DNA from: Limosilactobacillus gastricus DSM 16045
GTDB lineage: Bacteria; Bacillota; Bacilli; Lactobacillales; Lactobacillaceae
Length of the DNA stretch: 64,000 nucleotides
Assembly (NCBI RefSeq): GCF_001434365.1
Contig: NZ_AZFN01000005.1
Span: 1 to 64,000, forward strand
Direction of reading: 5' to 3'
The position numbers were made by a program, and so were the translations under genes. A model generated the notes under the pieces. That model saw nothing but the letters and a program-made list of their open reading frames with translations. It ran no database searches and had not been told where the DNA came from. Shown here one piece after another: positions 25,933 through 34,110 of the stretch (the first letter of the stretch is position 1; the number at the start of each line of letters is the position of its first letter).

Positions 25933-26455
25933 TTTAGCTATGGCTACAGAACAGATAGTACCGGTTAAATTAGATTTGCATGCAGATCCCGAAACAATTA
26001 AACCGCTTTTATCAGGAGTGGAGGCGATTGTTTTTACGGCCGGATCACGGGGCCAAGATCTATTACAAACGGACGCTTATGGGCCAGTTAAATTAATGCA
26101 GTTGGCTAAAGCCTTAGGAATTAACCGTTTTGTGATGTTGAGTGCCCTTTATACCTTGGAACCAGGTAAATGGTCTGAGAAACTGAAAAACTATTATATT
26201 GCCAAGTTTTTCGCTGACAATTATCTAGTAAACCAAACTGATCTCGATTACACGATTATTCAACCAGGAATCTTGGTAGATGAAGCCGGGACGGGGAATA
26301 TTGCTTTAGGCGAACAGGGATTAACGTCGATCCCAATTCCTGATGTTGCGAAAGTTTTGGCAACGGTAGTCGACAAACCGAATACATATCATCAGGTAAT
26401 CCAGATTAATCCCGGTGAGCATTCGATTGAGCAAGTTTTTACTGAATTAAATTAA
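25847..26455 (+). pseudogene. NAD(P)H-binding (atypical SDR) protein, 5'-truncated by the same deletion
   Basis: In a frame different from the reductase, the DNA from 25847 reads G-A-S-G-R-V-G-Q-N-V-V-Q-D, which is the Rossmann dinucleotide motif missing only its first beta strand and start codon. The remainder (VMLSALY, YTIIQPGIL) is a normal YwnB/YhfK-type epimerase-like protein to 26455. A GTG at 25874 could restart translation but would lose the nucleotide motif. The deletion that cut the reductase gene removed the start of this one as well. Confidence 0.8.
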
Positions 26456-26480
26456 TTTCACATCTATAAAGGAGTTTATT

Positions 26481-28241
26481 ATGATCTTAAATCAAATCAA
26501 TTCACCCCAAGACGTCAAGTCATTATCAAAAGAAGAATTAGTTCAACTTGCAGCCGAAGCACAGCAAGCTTTATTAGAAAAAACAAGTCACCATGGTGGC
26601 CATAATGGGCCAAACTTTGGAATGGTTGAAATGACCATTGCCTTACATTATGTATTTAACTCGCCAGTTGATAAATTGATTTTTGATGTCTCGCATCAAT
26701 CATACATTCATAAAATGTTAACTGGGCGGGCGCAAGCCTTCTTGGATCCAGTTCACTACGACGATGTATCTGGATATACCAACCCCAAGGAAAGTGAGCA
26801 TGATTTATTCACGATTGGACATACTTCAACTTCTTTAGCATTAGCTTCTGGGGTTTCCAAAGCCCGGGATGTCAAGGGTGACCAATATAATGTTGTGGCT
26901 GTCATTGGTGATGGCTCGCTATCTGGTGGGATGGCTTATGAAGGATTGAATCAAATTGCCACTGAAAACACTAATCTTATCGTGATTGTAAATGATAATG
27001 ATCAATCCATTGCTAAGAACCCTGCTGGCGGGATTTACACCGCTTTGCGGACCTTGCGGCAAAGTAAGGGAACGGCGGAAGATAATATTTTTAAAGCCTT
27101 AGGTTATGATTACCATTACTTGGATGAAGGAAATGACCTTGAACAATTAATTAAGCTCTTCCAAGATGTCAAAGACACTGATCATCCCGTTCTTTTGCAT
27201 ATCCATACGCAAAAGGGGAAGGGTATTCCATTTATGGAAGAAAATCGGGAAGCCTTTCACGCTGGTGGTCCATACGATCCGAAAACTGGAGCTTACCAAA
27301 GCTTTGGCAATAACGAACCTACTTATAGTAGCGTGACAACTGATTACCTAATGGAAAAAGCCCAAAAAGATGCGGATGTCGTTACCATTAGTTCTGGTAC
27401 GCCAATGTTTGCCTTTGATCAGCAACAACGCGAAGCCTTAGGGAGTCAATTTGTTGACGTCGGGATTGCTGAAGAAGAAGCGGCGACCATGTCAGCTGGA
27501 TTGGCTAAGAACGGTGCCAAACCAGTTTGGTTTGTGGCCTCGACATTTATGCAACGGACCTATGATCAATGGTCCCATGATATTGCCTTAAACAATTTAC
27601 CGGCAACGGTGTTGGTTTACATGGCGTCCGTTAGTGGGATGAACGATGAGAGCCACTTGGGATTCTTTGATATTCCATTCTTAGCCCACATCCCAAACGT
27701 AGTTTACTTAGCACCAACTAGCAAAGAAGAACATTTAGCGATGATGGATTGGGCGATCGACCAAAAGGACCATCCAGTAGCTATTCGGGTACCAGTGGGT
27801 CCACTGCGAGAAACGGGAGCGGTTGATCATACTGATTACTCCATTTTAAACAAGAATCAGGTAACGCAAAAGGGATCTCAAGTAGCCCTCTTTGGTTTAG
27901 GAAACTTCTATTCACTGGCTGAAGAAGTCGCTAAGAAATTAGCGGATGATCATGGAATTCAGGGAACGATCGTTAACCCGAAGTTTATTACGGGCTTGGA
28001 TACGGAATTGCTAGATAGTCTGACGGACGATCATCAAGTAGTTGTAACCTTAGAAGATGGAATTTTAGAAGGTGGATACGGTCAAATGGTAGCCAGTTAC
28101 CTCGGCAATACTGATTTGAAGGTCCAAAATTACGGAGTGAAAAAGGCTTATCCAGATCGTTACAATCCGCAAGATTACTTAGCTCAAAATGGCATTACTG
28201 TTGATAATATTGTCAATCAGGTTGTACAATCCTTAAAGTAA
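26481..28241 (+). CDS. DXS-like thiamine-diphosphate enzyme
   Basis: This 586-aa protein resembles 1-deoxyxylulose-5-phosphate synthase in overall layout. It has a ThDP/Mg motif GDGSLSGG...NDND (about 143-175), the catalytic His region AFHAGGPYDPKTG, GIAEEEA for ThDP activation and FMQRTYDQ. Deviations are IRVPVG instead of the RYPRG phosphate-binding motif and SGMNDESHLGFFD instead of the usual DGxTHQGxFD. With mvaS in the same window, the organism makes isoprenoids by mevalonate, so a different acceptor substrate is likely. It closes the TetR operon, 25 bases after the truncated SDR gene. Confidence 0.75.
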   Translation: MILNQINSPQDVKSLSKEELVQLAAEAQQALLEKTSHHGGHNGPNFGMVEMTIALHYVFNSPVDKLIFDVSHQSYIHKMLTGRAQAFLDPVHYDDVSGYTNPKESEHDLFTIGHTSTSLALASGVSKARDVKGDQYNVVAVIGDGSLSGGMAYEGLNQIATENTNLIVIVNDNDQSIAKNPAGGIYTALRTLRQSKGTAEDNIFKALGYDYHYLDEGNDLEQLIKLFQDVKDTDHPVLLHIHTQKGKGIPFMEENREAFHAGGPYDPKTGAYQSFGNNEPTYSSVTTDYLMEKAQKDADVVTISSGTPMFAFDQQQREALGSQFVDVGIAEEEAATMSAGLAKNGAKPVWFVASTFMQRTYDQWSHDIALNNLPATVLVYMASVSGMNDESHLGFFDIPFLAHIPNVVYLAPTSKEEHLAMMDWAIDQKDHPVAIRVPVGPLRETGAVDHTDYSILNKNQVTQKGSQVALFGLGNFYSLAEEVAKKLADDHGIQGTIVNPKFITGLDTELLDSLTDDHQVVVTLEDGILEGGYGQMVASYLGNTDLKVQNYGVKKAYPDRYNPQDYLAQNGITVDNIVNQVVQSLK

Positions 28242-28244
28242 AAT

Positions 28245-28352
28245 ATAACTTGAACTAAGTAATGGAATGTGTTAAGTTAGTTATTGGCTATTAGCCGTGA
28301 TTAACGGTGTTCCGCTGGTTCCGTGGGAACGAATGAATGTCGGCGAAAGGAA
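28245..28352 (+). promoter_or_regulatory. Leader region of rplS
   Basis: About 110 non-coding bases precede rplS. GTTCC (28309 region) can pair with GGAAC after the G-T-rich loop, and GGCTATTAGCC forms a small hairpin. This may correspond to the L19-type ribosomal-protein leader known in Firmicutes, but I cannot confirm the consensus. No clear promoter was identified. Confidence 0.35.
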
Positions 28353-28361
28353 AAGATGATT

Positions 28362-28718
28362 ATGCGTCAAAATCAATTAATCGAAAAGATCACTGCCAGT
28401 CAATTACGTAGTGATATCCCTGACTTTCGGGCCGGGGACACGGTGCGTGTTAACGCCCTCATTGTTGAAGGCTCACGTGAACGTGTGCAAGTGTTTGAAG
28501 GGGTGGTTATTAAGCGCCACGGTTCAGGTATCAGTGCTACCTATACTGTTCGGAAGATCAGTAATGGGGTTGGTGTTGAACGGACTTTCCCACTTCACTC
28601 ACCACGAGTTGAAAAGATCGAAGTTGTTCGTCATGGTAAGGTTCGTCGGGCTAAGCTCTACTACTTACGTGAACGAACTGGTAAAAGTGCTCGGATCGCT
28701 GAACGGCGTCGAGGCTAA
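28362..28718 (+). CDS. rplS: 50S ribosomal protein L19
   Basis: This 118-aa large-subunit protein lies near the 30S-50S interface. Conserved segments are [41 protein letters not shown]-like [22 protein letters not shown] and the basic C-terminus. The start at 28362 agrees with the family N-terminus ([10 protein letters not shown]); the open frame upstream is leader. It is displaced from trmD by the TetR operon and therefore presumably has its own promoter. Confidence 0.97.
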   Translation: MRQNQLIEKITASQLRSDIPDFRAGDTVRVNALIVEGSRERVQVFEGVVIKRHGSGISATYTVRKISNGVGVERTFPLHSPRVEKIEVVRHGKVRRAKLYYLRERTGKSARIAERRRG

Positions 28719-28725
28719 TTATCTG

Positions 28726-28756
28726 AAAAACCCTTGCTTAATGCGAGGGTTTTTCT
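28726..28756 (+). terminator. rplS terminator
   Basis: AAAAACCCTTGC and GCGAGGGTTTTT form a stem around a short loop, followed by more T residues. Confidence 0.85.
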
Positions 28757-28825
28757 TTTTCAAAAGTTTAAAGATGAGAAGATAATTGTGAATGATAATT
28801 AGAATCTATACAGGTGGAGATGAAA

Positions 28826-29056
28826 ATGAAGATTACCGATCAGACATATATTTATGATATTGATGACGCCTTTTCTGGGAAATGGGTAAATGTAAGATTT
28901 AAGAATGGTCAAATCAAAAAAGTCTTTATGGTAGATATAGATTTTGATAATGATATTGGTGAAGCTATTGTATACAACACCACTGGAAGTTTTAGCTACG
29001 GTAATGCGATCTATCTTAAAGATGTCGATCAAATTGAAGTAACAAGTAAAGATTAA
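28826..29056 (+). CDS. Hypothetical protein, 76 aa
   Basis: This is a small acidic protein rich in Asp, Ile and Tyr (IYDIDDAFSGKWVNVRF, VDIDFDNDIGEAIVY), without membrane segment or signal. I do not recognise a family. The start at 28826 follows GGTGGAG; in-frame GTG 28814 and ATG 28820 lie in the ribosome site. Alternating hydrophobic strands suggest a small beta fold. It stands alone between rplS and a convergent membrane-protein gene. Confidence 0.6.
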   Translation: MKITDQTYIYDIDDAFSGKWVNVRFKNGQIKKVFMVDIDFDNDIGEAIVYNTTGSFSYGNAIYLKDVDQIEVTSKD

Positions 29057-29117
29057 TGTTAGCTGACCTGAGTAAGTCGTTAAACTGCTCTTTTGTTATG
29101 CAAAATTTTAGTAAATA

Positions 29118-29156
29118 AAAAGGATTTAATATGTGTAAAGTCATACTAAATCCTAG
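29118..29156. terminator. Hairpin between convergent genes
   Basis: AGGATTTA...TATG pairs with CATA...TAAATCCT between the 76-aa gene and the convergent 219-aa gene, flanked by A- and T-rich sequence. It could end transcription from both sides. Confidence 0.55.
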
Positions 29157-29159
29157 TAT

Positions 29160-29819
29160 TTAATCCCACAAAATTTCGTTTTTATTAAGAATTTTACTTG
29201 TGCCAATGATCTTATTTCCCTGATAGACTGTGACTGATAGTCCGTCGGAAGCTTCATCATCGTCAATCACTCCGGCATCCATTAAAGCGGCAATTGCCGA
29301 ATTTCGAGCAGACGAAACTATCTCATCCTTTTCTGTCTTTGATAGCGATTGAGAGTCAAAGAAATAAATACTTAAATGATCGTTTTTTGAATAGGTCATC
29401 TTTTGAATATGCGTGGACCAATTAAACTGTGATTGGGGTTCGCCGCTATCAGTAGAGTTGCCGTCACTATCAAGTTTTCCATATGCCCATTCTTGATCTT
29501 GTTCAAGCCATTTTTCTAGAGCCTTGTTAGCTTTAGACTCAGATCCTTTTTTGGATGAAGATTTTGATGATGCCTTATTTGAACTTTGAGATTGTTTCGA
29601 AGAGATTTTACTTGAAGAACTTGTATTCTCCGATGATGAATTAGTGTTTTCGTAATTTCCAGTAATACCAACGAAACCATCAATTATAAATGTAAAAGCA
29701 ACAAATCCCCATAGAATAGCTCGAACACGCTTCTTCTTATTCCAGTCGGGGAGTATTAGTTTCCAAATTATTAAGCCCCCAAGAACCCAAAGTACAAGCG
29801 CAACAATTATATTTTCCAT
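29160..29819 (-). CDS. Membrane protein with Ser/Lys-rich linker, hypothetical
   Basis: This 219-aa protein has two N-terminal hydrophobic segments (about 3-21 and 33-52), a low-complexity Ser/Lys-rich linker (about 60-97), and a soluble C-terminal domain with KWLEQDQEWAYGKLDSDGN and AIAALMDAGVIDDDEA. The domain is predicted to face outside. The start at 29819 has an AAGGAG site. Similar Ser-rich-linker proteins are common in lactobacilli, but I cannot assign a function. Clear neighbours with a related role are lacking. Confidence 0.65.
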   Translation of the reverse strand: MENIIVALVLWVLGGLIIWKLILPDWNKKKRVRAILWGFVAFTFIIDGFVGITGNYENTNSSSENTSSSSKISSKQSQSSNKASSKSSSKKGSESKANKALEKWLEQDQEWAYGKLDSDGNSTDSGEPQSQFNWSTHIQKMTYSKNDHLSIYFFDSQSLSKTEKDEIVSSARNSAIAALMDAGVIDDDEASDGLSVTVYQGNKIIGTSKILNKNEILWD

Positions 29820-29993
29820 TGATTTTCTTCTCCTTAACAATTGTAACCATAATTAATATAAATTTGTTTTGTCTGTTTTGTCAACGAGTAAAAAGAAGCT
29901 AAAAATACATTGACAGATAAAATTAGATAATGTTAAACTCAACTCCTTGATAAATAGTAATCTTTACTATCTGAAAAAAGGGGGGAGTTAGTG

Positions 29994-31079
29994 ATGTTTG
30001 AGTTAGTCTGCTTTCTCATCATGTTGCCAATGATTTTTAGCGTTCCTATATTGTATGTGGGAATGCTGGGACAACAAGGTCAAGAAAAAGCTTTGCTGGG
30101 GATGACAGTTGCCATTTTTGTCGCGATCGTATGTTGGTTTGCCTTTGGTAATCAGTTAAACGGGGGGGCGAACATTTTATTTGGTTCCGTTAGCAACATC
30201 GTAACGGGACTAGTTCAAATGGAATTTTACCTGTATGCTATTGTGATGCTAATTGGGACGATTGTAGTTACTCAAGGTATCCGCTATTTTATCGGCTTTG
30301 TGCCCCTGTGGACTCTTTTAGTTTATTGTCCAATCGCCTACCTAATTTGGAATGACCAGGGATGGTTAAGGCAAATGGGGACCTTGGATTTCTCAGGTGG
30401 AATTGTCGTCCATTTGACCGCTGGGCTAACCAGTTTAGTTTTGGCCAGAAAAGTGCAGCCAATCAATGATCCCATCCGTGAAAATGATTTTCGGACTAAC
30501 TATGCGGCCACCTTAATGATCATGATTGGTTGGTTTGGCTTCAACCTAGCACCAGCTGGTCATTTTAATCAGTTAGCTAATCAGGTTTTGGTCAATACGC
30601 TGGGGGCGGTAATTGGCGCGATGATTGGCTGGATGTTGTTTACTCGCTTAGTAGCCAAACGCATCGAAACAGATGATCTTTTAAATGGCATTATCTGTGG
30701 ATTAGTTACCAGTACCTGTCTGGTTGGGTATGTTAGACCACTTGAGATCGGCCTGGTTACCTTCGTGGCTGGTATCGCCTGTCCAACCGTTATAAATAAA
30801 ATGAATCAGTCTGTAACTTTTTATGATGCGGTGGATTCCTTTGCGATGAATGCAATTGGGGGTCTAGTTGGGGTCGGAGGACTAATGTTAATTAAATTTG
30901 GTGGGATTTTTAGCCAACCAGAGGAAACTAGTCGCTTCATTCTGGCGGAATCATTAGCCGTTATCATCGCGATTATCGTCACAGTAATTGGGACCATGAT
31001 AGCCCATCAGACCGGCCTCTTATTTAGTCAAAAATTATTGTTAAAGTTCAAGTTTCAAGGAGAATCAACTAATGAATAA
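29994..31079 (+). CDS. Amt-family ammonium transporter-like protein
   Basis: This 361-aa polytopic protein has about ten membrane segments. The Amt hallmark is GTLDFSGGIVVHLTAGLTSLV (about 129-149), with one of the two pore histidines; the region MIGWFGFNLAPAGHFNQ is also Amt-like. It is shorter than typical Amt (about 400 aa) and lacks the P-II partner gene glnK. The ATG at 29994 has a GGGGGGAG site. Its last eight bases overlap a flavoprotein gene, which suggests a functional pair. Transport of ammonium is probable but not certain. Confidence 0.78.
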   Translation: MFELVCFLIMLPMIFSVPILYVGMLGQQGQEKALLGMTVAIFVAIVCWFAFGNQLNGGANILFGSVSNIVTGLVQMEFYLYAIVMLIGTIVVTQGIRYFIGFVPLWTLLVYCPIAYLIWNDQGWLRQMGTLDFSGGIVVHLTAGLTSLVLARKVQPINDPIRENDFRTNYAATLMIMIGWFGFNLAPAGHFNQLANQVLVNTLGAVIGAMIGWMLFTRLVAKRIETDDLLNGIICGLVTSTCLVGYVRPLEIGLVTFVAGIACPTVINKMNQSVTFYDAVDSFAMNAIGGLVGVGGLMLIKFGGIFSQPEETSRFILAESLAVIIAIIVTVIGTMIAHQTGLLFSQKLLLKFKFQGESTNE

Positions 31080-32178
31080 AATCACCATTATCGGGGCTGG
31101 GGCAGCCGGAATTGGCATGGGCGTGATCTTAAAACAGCTTAATTATCCTGATTTCCAGATTATTGAACAAGGGGAGATCGGAGATAGTTTCCAAAAGTGG
31201 CCCAACGAAACTCGGTTCATTACTCCATCATTTACCAGTAATGGTTTTGGAATGCCTGATTTAAATGCAGTGACAATTGATACTTCGCCGGCCTATACCT
31301 TTGGTATGGAACATTTAAGTGGTCGTCAGTATGCTCATTATTTAAAGTTAGTGGCTCAAGCCTATCAATTACCAATTATCGAACATACCACTGCTAAAGA
31401 TATTCTGACCGTAGATGATGGCTATCAAGTTATTACTAATCAAGGCACCATTACGACGAAGTATTTAATTATGGCAGTGGGACAATACCATACGCCGAGG
31501 TTAACTCCTCACCCTGAGAATGTCGTTCATTATAGCCAAGTAGATAGTTGGGAATCTTTTAGTGGGCATGATCAAATTATCGTGGGGGCGAATGAAAGTG
31601 GGATCGATGCGGCAATTAACCTGGCACAACTGGGCGATAAAGTAACGGTCATTACCGATGAAACGGGACTAGATGCTGATGAAGCAGATCCTAGTATTCG
31701 CTTGGCACCTCATACTCGGCATCGGTTTATGAATTTATTACTTGATCATGCTGATCGAGTCAATTTGGTTCGCCACCAACACCTCGTTGACGTTATCCAT
31801 AATGATCACGGCTATGAATTGCTTTTTGAAGACGGGCGACGGATGAAGAGTAAGGAGCGACCAATTTTATGTATTGGTTTTTCCGCGGGTCCAGTTACTT
31901 TATGGCCAGACTTATTCCGTTTTGACGGTCATCAAATGGTGCTCAATGAATTTGACGAATCGACAGTTGCTTCTAATATCTTTGTAGTCGGTCCGGATGT
32001 GCGCCATCAAGACGCGATCTTTTGTTACATTTATAAATTCCGGCAACGGTTTAGTGTCGTGATGGAGGAGATTGCTAAGCGGGAGGGCCTAGACATTAGT
32101 GATCTAATTGAAGCCAATCAACGAAACGATTTTTATTTAGATGATTGTGGTAGCTGTGGTGTCGCGTGCCGGTGCTAA
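31072..32178 (+). CDS. FAD/NAD(P)-dependent oxidoreductase with Cys-rich tail
   Basis: This 368-aa flavoprotein has an N-terminal FAD motif GAGAAGIGMGV (about 8-18), a second dinucleotide region IIVGANESGIDAA (about 165-177), and GPDVRHQDA near the end. It resembles flavin-containing monooxygenase/YpdA-like reductases. The last residues are D-D-C-G-S-C-G-V-A-C-R-C, four Cys that could bind a metal or form redox disulfides. The gene overlaps the Amt-like gene. Reduction of a thiol, or oxidation of an amine delivered by the Amt-like protein, are both possible. The role is unknown. Confidence 0.75.
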   Translation: MNKITIIGAGAAGIGMGVILKQLNYPDFQIIEQGEIGDSFQKWPNETRFITPSFTSNGFGMPDLNAVTIDTSPAYTFGMEHLSGRQYAHYLKLVAQAYQLPIIEHTTAKDILTVDDGYQVITNQGTITTKYLIMAVGQYHTPRLTPHPENVVHYSQVDSWESFSGHDQIIVGANESGIDAAINLAQLGDKVTVITDETGLDADEADPSIRLAPHTRHRFMNLLLDHADRVNLVRHQHLVDVIHNDHGYELLFEDGRRMKSKERPILCIGFSAGPVTLWPDLFRFDGHQMVLNEFDESTVASNIFVVGPDVRHQDAIFCYIYKFRQRFSVVMEEIAKREGLDISDLIEANQRNDFYLDDCGSCGVACRC

Positions 32179-32212
32179 TAAATACATTTAATATATCTTT
32201 CCTTTATACATT

Positions 32213-32233
32213 TTAGAATGATTCTAATATAAT
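32213..32233 (+). promoter_or_regulatory. Fur/PerR-type box and promoter of the P-type ATPase
   Basis: TTAGAAT-G-ATTCTAA (32213-32227) is a perfect 7-1-7 inverted repeat of the Fur/PerR/Zur type, directly upstream of TATAAT (32228-32233). A repressor bound here would block the promoter. In Bacillus subtilis PerR controls the iron-efflux ATPase PfeT through such a box. Confidence 0.75.
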
Positions 32234-32251
32234 ATAAGAGGAGGGATGATT

Positions 32252-34060
32252 ATGACACATAAACAAAAACTTATAACCATTTTCGGGATTGCGATCTTAG
32301 CAGCTATTCTACAATGGGGCTTTGGTCTTCCCTTATATGCGCAGATTGTGGTTACCATTGCCGGAGCGGTAGTAACGATTTCGATGCTGATTGAAATGAT
32401 TAAGAAAATGATCCATGGGGATTTTGGGGTTGATATTCTGGCCGTGACAGCGATTGTTGCGACGCTAGCAGTCGGTGACTACTGGGCTTCCATGATTATT
32501 CTTTTAATGTTAATTGGTGGTGATTCCCTAGAAGACTATGCTAATAGGAAAGCCAATAGTGAGTTAAAAAGCCTTTTAGATAATTCGCCAGAACAAGCCC
32601 ACCGTTTAAATGGAGATCAAGTTGAAGACATTAAAGCCGACTCGGTTAAGGTTGATGATGTTTTATTAATTCGACCAGGTGAACTTGTGCCAGTCGATGG
32701 TCGGGTCTTAGAAGGTGATTCCAGTTTAGACGAATCATCCTTAACCGGTGAATCAGTCCCCGTTGAAAAGACTGTGGGTGATCAAGTTTTATCTGGGTCA
32801 GTGAATACGGAAGGTATGTTGAAGGTGGTTGCTGAACGAACGGCAGCTAACAGTCAATATCAACAATTAATCCACTTGATTCAACAAGCTGAAAACGATC
32901 CAGGACGCTTTGTTCGTTTAGCTGATCGCTATGCCATTCCTTTTACGATTGTAGCTTATGTCTTAGCTGGGATTGCCTGGTGGATGAGTAAAGATCCCGT
33001 TCGATTTGCCCAAGTCTTGGTGGTGGCTTCGCCATGTCCGTTGATTTTAGCAGCTCCTGTAGCTTTCGTGTCAGGGATGGGACGCTCTTCGAGAAACGGG
33101 ATTGTCGTAAAAACTGGGGATTCGATCGAAAAATTAGCGACTGCTAAAACGATGGCCTTTGATAAAACTGGGACCTTGACGCAAGGAAATTTAACGGTTG
33201 ATCAGGTGAAACCTGCTGATCACTTCACCTCAGATGAAGTTTTACAATTAGCAGCGAGCGTGGAACAAAATTCTGGTCATGTAATTGCCCAATCAATTAC
33301 TAATTATGCTTTAGACCATCAGATTAAATTAATAACGACCAATGAAGTCAAAGAAGTGACGGGAAATGGTCTACAAGCTATGGTCAATGATCACTTAGTC
33401 AAAGTCGGGAAATTGATCTTTGTTACGGACGATCAAGCGATCAAACCGTTAAATCAAACTGCATCATATGTTTCGGTTGATGGTCAATATGCGGGTTGCA
33501 TTACTTTAGAGGACCAATTACGTCCAGAAACAATTCGAACAATTAGTGAGTTGCATCAATTAAAGATTAATAATCAAATGATGTTAACTGGTGATCAGGA
33601 AGAAACCGCTAAACGGATTGGTCAAGAAATTGGGTTTGATCAAGTGGCAGCGAACTTATTACCGGCGGATAAGATTAGTCGAATTAAGGCGCTGACTCCT
33701 GATCAACGCCCGGCGGTCATGGTCGGAGATGGGGTTAATGATGCTCCGGTTCTCAAAACGGCTGACGTCGGGATTGCCATGGGGGCGCGGGGTTCAACGG
33801 CGGCAAGTGAGTCGGCTGATATTGTTATCATGACTGATAATCTTGAGAAAGTTGCTTCGGCCGTCTTAATTGCTCGCGATACCTTAAAAGTTGCTAAACA
33901 GTCCGTGTTGATCGGGATTTTCATCTGTATCGGTTTAATGTTAATTTGTATGACTGGTTGGATTCCAGCGATTATTGGAGCATTGCTTCAAGAAGTGATT
34001 GATACGGTATGTATTCTCTGGTCCTTAAAAGCTCGGACCGGACAAAAATTACCAGCTTAA
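32252..34060 (+). CDS. P1B-type metal-exporting ATPase (PfeT/ZosA-like)
   Basis: This 602-aa heavy-metal P-type ATPase has actuator TGES (165-168), membrane motif SPC (260-262), phosphorylation site DKTGT (304-308) and hinge GDGVNDAP near 490. The SPC motif, lack of an N-terminal metal-binding domain and the Fur/PerR-type box point to the P1B-4 iron/cobalt efflux group. The nucleotide-domain dipeptide usually His-Pro (SxHP) reads SGHV here, which is odd. The ATG at 32252 was chosen for spacing to AGGAGG. It likely exports Fe(II) during peroxide or iron stress. Confidence 0.82.
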   Translation: MTHKQKLITIFGIAILAAILQWGFGLPLYAQIVVTIAGAVVTISMLIEMIKKMIHGDFGVDILAVTAIVATLAVGDYWASMIILLMLIGGDSLEDYANRKANSELKSLLDNSPEQAHRLNGDQVEDIKADSVKVDDVLLIRPGELVPVDGRVLEGDSSLDESSLTGESVPVEKTVGDQVLSGSVNTEGMLKVVAERTAANSQYQQLIHLIQQAENDPGRFVRLADRYAIPFTIVAYVLAGIAWWMSKDPVRFAQVLVVASPCPLILAAPVAFVSGMGRSSRNGIVVKTGDSIEKLATAKTMAFDKTGTLTQGNLTVDQVKPADHFTSDEVLQLAASVEQNSGHVIAQSITNYALDHQIKLITTNEVKEVTGNGLQAMVNDHLVKVGKLIFVTDDQAIKPLNQTASYVSVDGQYAGCITLEDQLRPETIRTISELHQLKINNQMMLTGDQEETAKRIGQEIGFDQVAANLLPADKISRIKALTPDQRPAVMVGDGVNDAPVLKTADVGIAMGARGSTAASESADIVIMTDNLEKVASAVLIARDTLKVAKQSVLIGIFICIGLMLICMTGWIPAIIGALLQEVIDTVCILWSLKARTGQKLPA

Positions 34061-34068
34061 TATACAAA

Positions 34069-34102
34069 AACAACTCCTTAGCTTTGCTAGGGAGTTGTTT
34101 TA
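34069..34102. terminator. Bidirectional terminator
   Basis: A 14-bp stem (34069-34082 with 34086-34099) with a three-base loop, flanked by A and T runs, lies between the convergent ATPase and aminotransferase genes. Confidence 0.85.
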
Positions 34103-34110
34103 TATCAAGC

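Noticed and set aside
28411-28785. 124-aa ORF overlapping rplS in another frame
   Set aside because: rplS is certain in this region, and the overlapping frame runs through its terminator.
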